Source: Lepisosteus oculatus
Taxonomy: Eukaryota > Chordata > Actinopteri > Semionotiformes > Lepisosteidae
Direction of reading: 5' to 3'
NCBI RefSeq assembly: GCF_040954835.1
Contig: NC_090708.1
Coordinates: 27,106,001 to 27,170,000 of the forward strand
DNA: 64,000 nt
Below, one piece after another: positions 56,465 to 64,000 of this stretch (position 1 is the stretch's first letter; each line of letters begins with the position of its first letter). The notes beneath the pieces are model-generated. The model searched no databases, had not been told where the DNA came from, and was given only the letters and a program-made list of their open reading frames with translations. The translations under genes and the position numbers were made by a program.

Positions 56465-57890
56465 TGTAGCGGCGTGGCTTATTAATAAGAAAGAATTAAG
56501 TGTTCTGAGCCTTCCCAAATGAGGCCCCATTTCTCTGTTCATCTCTGTGGTGCAGCCACAGAGAAACCATTCATGCAAGATGTTTTCTTTTGATAAGGAC
56601 GGCTCCCAAAGGGGGATGCACTTAGCTAAGCCTGGCTATCATGATCAATGGTCATCCATTGGCGCCTATCTGTCTAGGGAGTGCCAGTTGGACATCTGGA
56701 CTGCATTACTAAGTGTCAGGACTAAGTGACTCATATCTCACCTTGATCAACCAATCAGGGACTGGTAGGGCCGAGGAACCCACGTGGGACTCTGATGCCC
56801 ATGGAACTTTCAGCCAATCAATGAGCTGAAGTTCCTCCAGGTAAAAACAGGCAACACAGAGAGCCTGTGAGATTCAGACAAGATTCAGAAGGGATTCAGA
56901 TTCAGATTCAACAATTCTAAAGGGAATTCAAAGGAGAATTCCAGGGCAGGACGGCCCAGGAGCAGAAGGCTCCCAAGGGCAGGACATTCTCGCAGCGCGC
57001 CTCCTGACCATCCTGAGACTCAGCCCGGACAACCACGGAACGGCCAGTGTGTCCGAGGGCCAGAACTTTCCTTTGTTCTAAGAGTCTAGAGTGGAGGTTG
57101 CCAGAGAGTAACCAGCAGCAGGCCTCGTGAACCGGTCGGAACTGTGGACAGCTGAATTACTATTCAGAACTAGCTCTTCATCAGGAACGAACCGGTCCTC
57201 TTCCTGACTTGCTGGGACTCACAGTCATCTTTTCTCTTGTGCACAAACTTTGCTAGTTAAAGCCAACAATGAGCATCAGCAGCGCACTGTCGCAAGCTGC
57301 ACAGCACAGCCTGGCACCGAGCCAGAGAGCGCGGATTGGACAGCAACAGCCTGCAACTGTTTCTTTGTGCCCGCAGGAGATCTGAATCCCCAAAGATTGG
57401 ATGAGTATTCAACTTCAATGCAATACAGCTCGAGAATTCAATTGTTATCCCAACCAGTTGATATCAATTTAATTCCTAAGAGTTATGTACTTGTTAGAGT
57501 ATCTAATGTAGAAGTTGTAACCAAGTTCACTTTACGAAACGGTCTTAATGAATGATATACTGAACGTATGTCCTCTTGATATGTGTAACACTTCGTAACT
57601 GACTGAATATATATCTTTTGTATTCTGATAACCCTCTCGATAAGATCTGTTAGGTTTATATGCATATTCTATGTATTAATAAATGTATCCTCGTGTATTA
57701 GTACCTGTGTGTGCGCGTTGTTTGAATTATGTCGCATGGTTGGATTCTAAAGCCATCAAAAGAATCAACTTTGTGATTTACTGCTACAATTAATAATTGT
57801 CTCAGTAAATGCCCAAACCCTACAGAACTGGTGCCTTCAGAGAGCCACTATGATTACATATTTGGCGTCCCTGAACCGGTTTTACCTACA
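56465..57890 (+). mobile_element. Solo LTR, family LTR-A copy 4
   Basis: 1426 bp, TGTAGCGGCGTGG...ACCTACA, flanked by GTAT (56461-56464 and 57891-57894). It has the same orientation as copy 3 although the arms they sit in are inverted. They are therefore separate insertions made after the duplication. Confidence 0.92.
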
Positions 57891-58020
57891 GTATGTTTTT
57901 TGTTTTGTTTCTTTTTCATAAATACAGCAGTAGTACCTGATGTCTCAGTGGCTTTCAAAATTAAATTATGCATGCAAACCTGTGAACTACAAAGATAACT
58001 AAGATATCCATCCATTTATA

Positions 58021-58345
58021 ATGGTGGCGAAGTGGTTAGCATTGCTATCTTGCAGCACTGGGGTCCTAGGTTCAATTCCTGCCCTCCTGTGTGTGTGGGG
58101 TTTACATGTTCTCTCTGGGTTACATGGTTTTTCTCCATATGTGTGATATGACTCCCTCTCGCACTCCAAAACATACTGGTAAGTTAATTGGTTTATGGGA
58201 AAACTGGCCCTGGTGTGTGTGTGTTTGTGTCTGTCTGTCCTGTGATGGACTGGCGCTATGTCCAGGGTGTATTCTGCCTTGTGTCCGTTGCTTACTGGGA
58301 TAGGCTCCAAATCCTCTGTACTGGATAAAGAGATTAGAAATGGAT
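58021..58345 (+). repeat. tRNA-derived SINE with L2-like tail
   Basis: Head: A-box TGGCGAAGTGGTT (58025) and B-box GGTTCAATTCC (58069). Body: 'gtaagttaattggtttatgggaaaactggccc', a TG run, 'ctgtgatggactggcgctatgtccagggtgt' and 'gggataggctcc'. Tail: 'ggataaagagattagaaatggatgg'. It is the best preserved copy of the SINE type seen as fragments at 1003 and 35105. Confidence 0.88.
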
Positions 58346-59039
58346 GGAAGTAAAGGCACTGTGTGGATGGAACTATACACAGTGTTAGAAACCCACTATG
58401 AAATGGCAGCATCTCACTGAGAATAAAATGTTTTATAGTGCTGACTTAAGGAAACAGCCTTTCCACCTTTCTTGCACATCAGTATCTATACCTAGTTATT
58501 TAAACAAATTGCCTCTAATTATAAACATCTTAATATGCTGGCTCTGTGGATCCGCATCAGCTATGTTTGCCCATTCCTTCAATTCATGTGCATCCAACAC
58601 ACAGTTCAATGCCAGCAACTACACATAATCTAAAATACAATCCTTATTTCAGTATCTATGTAAACATATAGTCTGTTAACTTCATCATTTTCATCAAAAG
58701 TATGCCTAACCCCATTAGGAAGTGTTCTTGTTATAAGTGTATTCCTCAGCTTTCCCCAAATTATCTTCTTCTTACCAACATCTCTAGTCTTTTATCCTGC
58801 AATAACTCAGCCAACACTTAAATCTCCAAAAGCTGCTTGTGTTAATTTCTTTAAATCACAAATATCATGTGTAAATATTGGCCATGTAATACTCTGCATT
58901 TTGGAATAATAGTTTATTTTAAAGGGAACTAGAGAAACTAAGAACTAGAGAAATCAAGAAAGGCTTTTTTTCTAGAATTAATAAATGCACATCCTGTTCA
59001 CTGGGGAAATTAAATCCACACTGAGCAATCTTCAATATG

Positions 59040-59165
59040 TTCAGAATATGACAGCGAGAATCCTATCAGGGATGCATTACACCTGTTTTCAAATCCTTGC
59101 ACTGGTTACCTAGCAGATTTCTAGTCAACTTCAAAATCCTTATCCTCCTTATATACTGTCCTACA
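59040..59165 (+). pseudogene. LINE C-terminal relic
   Basis: The translation in shifting frames reads like the end of a LINE RT ('QN..ARIL' followed by 'LHWLPxRFLVNFKIL'). A reverse-complement copy is split by LTR-A copy 3 in the left arm. Confidence 0.6.
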
Positions 59166-59199
59166 ACTGTTATTATTGATCACCGAATTATTGTACGTG

Positions 59200-60130
59200 A
59201 CATGACTTCATTCAGCCTTTCCTGAACGTCTATGACAGGCAGAGAGACTGCTGTTTCTGGTGCGATCTTTTGCAGCTGACATTTCACTGTTTTAAACGAA
59301 CAAGAAATTAGATTGCTCGTAAATCAGTTATTCTATATAAACACAGCATAATTGCCCTCCGAAAATCCTCTTTTTCTTGTTCGTTTTAGAGACCTTGATC
59401 GAAACTGATTTTAGATGTCAGAAAGGATTTATTTTCTCTGTATTTCCTACATTGCTTTGTCGAGATTTTAACTTTATATCTAGGCTCAGATTTCAACTAT
59501 AAATCGTACAGTAATTAATAGCAGTAAATACTGATGTTTTGCGCCCTCTTACCATAAAAAAATATATGTTTTGTAGTTGGGATTAACTTTATTTCGTACG
59601 GACACCGAACAGTTAAAGATGGCGGCAAATCAGACACCTAGAGGGGGGGGGCGTCTTCTCGCCTCCATAACTAAAATGCCAAATAGGAGTGGCTTAAGCG
59701 ATATACACAGTCGTGTAACTGACAGTTTGAGGTAGCCTATCGTGTAAATTTCGCTTTGTTGCTGATAGGTTAAGCTTTCGAAACTCTGCCCCAAAGTCAT
59801 GTGACTGATTTTTCTCCCTGTTTCGTTGGTTAAACACAATGATCACAAGCACCACCATGGTAAATGGGATGTGTAGTTTTTAATTCCGTTTGAATTATAA
59901 CTGTATGTACTGTCTTCATATTTGGCCAGGGCTTTAAAGAGAAGGCGCGCCCAAAAATTTCGGTGCCGTCGTCTCCGCTTTAAAGGTACCCCCGTGCTGG
60001 AAGAATTTGACCTCGGAACATTTTCCCAGCGTAGATATAGTGGACATAAAAACAAGAGTTCGCTGGCATTATATCCTAGAAGACACAGACCAGGAGAATG
60101 CTCGCAGCGTAAAAGAAAATGCCTGATGAA
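59200..60130 (-). pseudogene. Second copy of the coiled-coil gene and its upstream region
   Basis: 59250-59470 matches the coding part at 20080-20330 with heavy decay ('ttttgcagctgacatttcactg' against 'tctgcagctgaaatttcactg', and 'tttttcttgttcgttttagagacc' against 'tttttcctgttcatttcttagacc'). 59600-60030 matches the upstream region at 20540-20920 closely, including the GC-rich 'gaaggcgcgcccaaaaattt'. The coding part is dead; the upstream part is much better conserved. Confidence 0.65.
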
Positions 60131-60235
60131 CTAGGGATTGGACAGTTTCCAAGTGCTTGTACAATCAATGGAAATGTTCAAATAAATGTGCAAAAGAAAT
60201 AAACAAAATAATCATTTATTTCTTTATCATATTGG

Positions 60236-61030
60236 TGTAGCGGCGAGGCTTAATAATAAGGCAGAATTAAGTGTTTCTGAGCTTCCCATATTAGGCCCCA
60301 TTTCTCTGTTCATCTCTGTGGTGCAGCCACAGAGAGACTATTCATGCAGGGTGATTTAAGGTCCTAGGACAGCTCCCAAAGGGGGATGCACTTACCTAAG
60401 CCTGGCCATCATGATCAATGGTCATCCATTGGCACCTATCTGTCTAGGGAGTTGGACATCTGGACTGCATTACTAAGTGTCAGGAGTAAGTGACTCATAT
60501 CTCACCTTGATCCACCAATCAGGGACTGGTAAGGCCGAGTAACCCACATGGGACTCTGATGCCCATGGAACTTTCAGCCAATCATGATAATGATAATGTT
60601 TCTTTATTAGCCCTATACAATTTCTTGCATTAGGAATGCGTCTTTTCGCATATCCCAGCTTTTCTCCACGGAGACACAGACACAGAGACAGGGAGAGAAG
60701 CTTGGGGTCAGAGCACAGGGTCTGCCATTGTACAGCGCCCCTGGAGCAGTTGGGGTTAAGGGCCTTGCTCAGGGGCCCAACGGAGTAGGATTCCTCTGCC
60801 GGCCGCGGGATTTGAACCGGCAACCTTCCAGTCACAGGCGCAGATCCTTAGCCACAGAGCCACCACTCTGCCCTTGAGCTGAATGAGCTGAAGTTCCTCC
60901 AGGTAAAAACAGGCAACACAGAGAGCCTGTGAGATTCAGTCAGATTCAGTAAGATTCAGTAAGATTCTGGAGAGGATTCTGTGGACTTTTCTAAAGGGAA
61001 TTCAAAGGAGAATTCCAGGGCAGGACGGCC
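60236..61030 (+). mobile_element. LTR-A copy 5, truncated and interrupted
   Basis: Begins TGTAGCGGCGAGGC at 60236, runs as LTR-A to ~60590, is interrupted by a SINE, resumes at 'aatgagctgaagttcctcc' (60884), and stops near 61030, about half-way through the family sequence. The 3' half is missing. Confidence 0.85.
60588..60880 (-). repeat. tRNA-derived SINE inside LTR-A copy 5
   Basis: On the minus strand: A-box-like TGGCTCTGTGGCTAAGG, B-box GGTTCAAATCCC (60807-60819), a central 'gagcaaggcccttaaccccaactgctcc' of the type seen in vertebrate V-SINEs, and a 3' end in ATCATT repeats at 60590. It is a different family from the SINE at 58021. Confidence 0.85.
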
Positions 61031-61034
61031 ACAG

Positions 61035-61205
61035 TGTTTGACCAGTTTACAAACTCTGGCCAAATGTCCAGGGTTTAGATTACCCTCCCTGGGGTGTTTC
61101 CTAGCTGGCATCTGGAATCCTTATCAGTTATCTCCCTTTCCTACCATAAACTCCAGCTAACCCCTTCTTCACATCTTGTATCTTTCTTCACTACAGACCA
61201 GGGTA
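61035..61205 (-). repeat. LTR-B fragment
   Basis: Shares 'cttatcagttatctccc', 'cctaccataaactc' and 'cttcacatcttgtatctttcttcac' with 12265-12390. Confidence 0.6.
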
Positions 61206-61349
61206 AAGTTAGCTTGAAGTTCAAAAACGATTTTGGCATGCCAGTAGCATTTTCATGAAACCTCCTATAACTGTGAGGACACTTGCTTTGTGTATAAAGT
61301 ATATTGTGAACGTTTTCACAGCCTTCACTTTGCCATTTTTAAATTAAAT

Positions 61350-62093
61350 TTTGTTTTTTTTCTGAACCAGAGAAAATCTGATCATGTTTCTCTATAACAA
61401 TAATAAAGAACTTTATTTTATATTGCACCTTTAAAAGTGGCACCTCAAAGCAATACAGTAGGTGTAAAAACAGTTATAAGGACCACAGATTACACATATA
61501 AGAAAGAGTTTTCTTTAAGTTTGTATTTAACTTATTTTCTGATTTAATGTATATTTGAACAATAAAAATATATTTTTACAAGATATGAGGAAAAATGCAA
61601 CAATTTATTACAGTGCTAAATGTAATATTATTGATTACTAATAGTAAAAAGCTTACAGCGTACACAAAGATTCTAAGCTGATCACGAGGAAGACAAATCA
61701 CCCGTTTCTCGAGCATAAAAAGATATTAACTATTTAAACCTGTTTTTATAGATTTTAAAGTCATGCAGTGTCTTAGTTAAGCAGGAACATCATTGTATCT
61801 TATTTTTGATTTATTTTAAAAATAAAAAAAAAATGTTTGCCTAGCCTAAGATGGGGGGTGCTGTCATTGACAGCTGACACTCCTCCATATACTTAAGTGA
61901 AAAATTAATAAAAATGCCAATGTAAACGTCATATTTACAATTTGTTGAAAATAAAAATGTAAAGTTCTCTAAAGCTTTCTCAGTCAAGTACGAGAATTCT
62001 CCTAGGGAGCTGCGTAGGCAGCAAAAGATCAGTTAAACAGGGGAGAAAGCAGTGGTGGACGGTGCACTATTTTGTCAGCAACCTGCTAAGTAG
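61350..62093. repeat. Duplicated AT-rich segment, partners at 51.6-53.1 kb
   Basis: 61350-61505 matches 52990-53120 directly. 61758-61800 resembles 51690-51735. 62047-62092 is the reverse complement of 51905-51955. No gene is seen. Confidence 0.6.
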
Positions 62094-62562
62094 TATATAA
62101 ACTTAATATAGTCAGAAGGAGCACATAACTTTTCCAAAATAACCACAGTATGTAACCGAATGCTTAAAATGTTTAGGAAGAAAGTGAAATACTGGTGTGT
62201 ATTTTTACTTTAAACTACACATACCAGCCATATACAGTACAGTTTACATAATATGTTTATGTTCCTAAATTAATATTATTTATGACCTTCAGACGCTTTA
62301 TGCTCCTCTTCTTTTTATGCTCAGCTACTAACATTTCCCTTTAGGTGTAAAATTCCATATAAATATTCAATACTAAGCGGATTATAACATACATAGTAAA
62401 GAGATTAAATGATTAAATTGTTTCACTAACAACCAATGCACCACGAGTGCCCCTGTCGGTCATTTTGACCAGCCAAATCACTCACCGTGGTACAACGCAG
62501 TGAACTGTGGGTAATTTCGCGTGGTATGGAGATGTACCGTGCATTTTCAATGGCTACATCTG
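62094..62562 (+). repeat. ~470-bp duplication, partner at 38040-38525
   Basis: See 38040. This copy keeps the palindromic-looking 'gcagtgaactgtgggtaa' near 62498, which is lost in the other. Confidence 0.75.
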
Positions 62563-62599
62563 TAATAGGCCTTGCCTATTACTACATTCCCTTTGTTTT

Positions 62600-62990
62600 A
62601 TTTCAGTCCCGTTTCTCTAATCTCTGCTCTTTTGCCCTTTACCAAGTAAATAATCTTGTTTTAGACAACTGCACAGCACTGCAACTGCCTTGGTTAAACT
62701 ATTAGTGATCTTAAGGCTTTGAAGCCTGGTTCTCTTTCTATTCTTGTTCTCCTTGACCTCAGTGCTGCTTTTTACACTGCTAACCGTTACATTTTCATCT
62801 TGAGAATGTGTTTGGAGTTTCTGACACTGGTCTTAAACAGTTCAAGTCTTATCTTACTGAACACTGACACTTTACAGGGACTTCTCCTGCTATGCCTCAA
62901 AGCTCTGGAATCCTATCCCTAAGGACATCATAGTCACCTTTCCTGAGCACTTTCAAATCAAGACTCAAAACTGAAAACCTTATTCTTTAA
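62600..62990 (+). pseudogene. LINE reverse transcriptase relic, internally deleted
   Basis: Starts with a decayed 'ETALVxVxND' segment (62640-62700). Then SILVLLDLSAAFYTANRY (62730-62785) matches the usual LDLSAAFDTVDH catalytic motif, with its Asp replaced. It then jumps to the C-terminal 'ALESYPxDI...TFPEHFQIKTQN' (62900-62970). The RT core between is missing. It is a different LINE from the L2 at 46765. Confidence 0.7.
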
Positions 62991-63029
62991 CAGGGCTTAA
63001 CAGATCTGCTTCAGGGCCATTCCCAGCTG

Positions 63030-63420
63030 CAAGCTTGGAGTGATCCATCCGATGCCTCAAAGGAGACAGGATATACCCTACTTCTCAATTAAGCTTAACA
63101 TTGAGGTGGTGTTCCCAGAGGTGGTGGGGAACCTGTCTCAGATGATCCACTTGCTCCTGTTTCAACCTGGAGAAGACCAATATGTAATTCAGCTAGACCA
63201 CTACAAATATGTCTATGAAATCCATTAGGATGTCATTTGTGTAATGTTGGAAGACGGACAGGGCATTACACAGGCCAAAGAGCATCACCTGATGGCCCAT
63301 GCTGGTGCTGAAGGCTGTCATCCATTCATTTCCATCATAGATTTGGACCAAGTTGTATACTCCCTGGACACTGATCAGAAAGCCTTGAGGATGTATTGCT
63401 AATTCAGACTTCACCTGAAA
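63030..63420 (-). pseudogene. Ty3/gypsy reverse transcriptase relic
   Basis: The minus-strand frame 63414-63193 reads VYNLVQIYDGNEWMTAFST, FGLCNALSVFQHYTNDIL and DIFVVV, followed after one stop by an ILVFS-type YLDDIL box region. This is the RT palm of an ordinary gypsy element, distinct from the Gmr1-like copy at 2000. Frameshifts follow toward 63040. No LTRs are seen. Confidence 0.75.
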
Positions 63421-63479
63421 GTGTTATTGAACAGCAGCTGTCAAAACTACAGCTCCAGGTTGTGTGTGTCAAGTTGAAG

Positions 63480-63800
63480 GTCAATAATATAAACATACAG
63501 ATGCAGCCATTCAAAATGGGTGAGGTATTTCGCGGCATACCGCGACACGCCCACCGGGGTATCACGCGGTTCACGTGTGTCACGTGACTAACTATCCGGC
63601 GTCGCCTAGTAAAACCGCCAGGGGGAGCTTAACCTCTCATGTTCAGTATTTGAGCCTTTAATTTTGAACTGTGTATTACAGCATGTTAATCATCAGTCAT
63701 TAAAATGTTGGTATATTTTATGAAAGCAAGATTGCTCAGTTGGACAAAAGTACACAACCTACCTTTATCAGAAATATTTATGCATCAAAGCCTTTACTGA
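63480..63800 (+). repeat. Segmental duplication remnant, partner at 48545-50040
   Basis: Uninterrupted version of the block that holds the Penelope-like insertion at 48.8-50 kb. It includes a CpG-rich patch (63528-63600: 'tttcgcggcataccgcgacacgcccaccgg', 'tcacgtgtgtcacgtgac'). This patch is decayed to TpG/CpA in the other copy. Confidence 0.7.
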
Positions 63801-64000
63801 AGATATTACTAATAGTATTAATAATGGATGACTTTGGACAAGCTGTATACTCAAAGTATAATTTCTTTAGCACATTTGTACAAGCACTTGGAATCTGTCC
63901 AAGCCATACTTTGTCAGGCATTTTGTTTTACTTCAACGGGCATAAAAACTTCCTTGCTTTTAACAGGGCGTTTCATAATTTCTAACTACGAAAATGATTT

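Larger units (their letters stand above)
56290..59340. repeat. Inverted duplication, right arm
   Basis: Pairs with 51960-55770 as listed there. This arm alone holds LTR-A copy 4, the body of the SINE at 58021 and 58346-58617. The left arm keeps only the SINE head, with the break at a short 'gcagcaact' microhomology. The SINE was therefore already present before the duplication. Confidence 0.8.

Noticed and set aside
53532-57890. One long provirus with LTR-A copies 3 and 4 as its two LTRs
   Set aside because: Each copy has its own different 4-bp duplication (CCTG and GTAT) and the interval between them is inverted-duplication sequence with no gag or pol.
1-64000. CRISPR arrays, bacterial operons, ribosome binding sites
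   Set aside because: No regularly spaced direct repeats with unique spacers; everything indicates a vertebrate nuclear locus.

Overview
This window looks like nuclear DNA of a ray-finned fish. Three intact, intronless-coding olfactory receptor (OR) genes lie on the minus strand, surrounded by a dense mix of fish-type repeats: L2, Penelope-like, Helitron, Ty3/gypsy including a Gmr1-like order, Tc1/mariner, 5S-derived SINE and tRNA-derived SINEs. Codon structure, splice sites and AATAAA signals are eukaryotic; there are no bacterial features. The species cannot be fixed from sequence alone.

Layout. 1-4.3 kb: an OR relic, a decayed Gmr1-like gypsy pol and a large AAT/ATT microsatellite. 4.5-8.1 kb: a decayed Helitron Rep-helicase gene split by a 1.4 kb LTR and by a SINE. 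8.4-12.4 kb: retroelement debris, a Tc1/mariner relic and an LTR. 13-17.3 kb: OR gene 1 with its putative upstream exon; a complete non-autonomous LTR element and a 5S-SINE sit in the presumed intron. 17.8-22.8 kb: a second 1.4 kb LTR, a frameshifted coiled-coil gene and a diverged LTR. 24-31.1 kb: OR gene 2 and its upstream exon; a second OR relic follows. 32.4-39.3 kb: a solo LTR, OR gene 3 and its upstream exon. 40.1-44.4 kb: an eight-exon in-frame gene with an apparent DUF4806-type start, next to an internally deleted transposase. 46.8-50 kb: an L2 LINE and a Penelope-like element with an 11-bp target duplication. 52-59.3 kb: a large inverted duplication, each arm carrying its own 1.4 kb LTR. 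60-64 kb: an LTR with a SINE inside it, LINE and gypsy relics, and segmental duplication remnants.

The most useful observations are: (i) a conserved module of about 210 bp, with a TATA-like box and an identical splice donor, 3-6 kb upstream of each of the three OR genes, which I read as promoter plus non-coding exon 1; (ii) an uninterrupted 299-codon, eight-exon reading frame at 42590-40135 that single-ORF scanning misses; (iii) a 1.4 kb LTR family present as at least four complete solo copies, each with a clean 4-bp target duplication and with two different 3' ends; (iv) nested insertions that let the order of events be read. Family names are given from memory of conserved motifs, without database searches.
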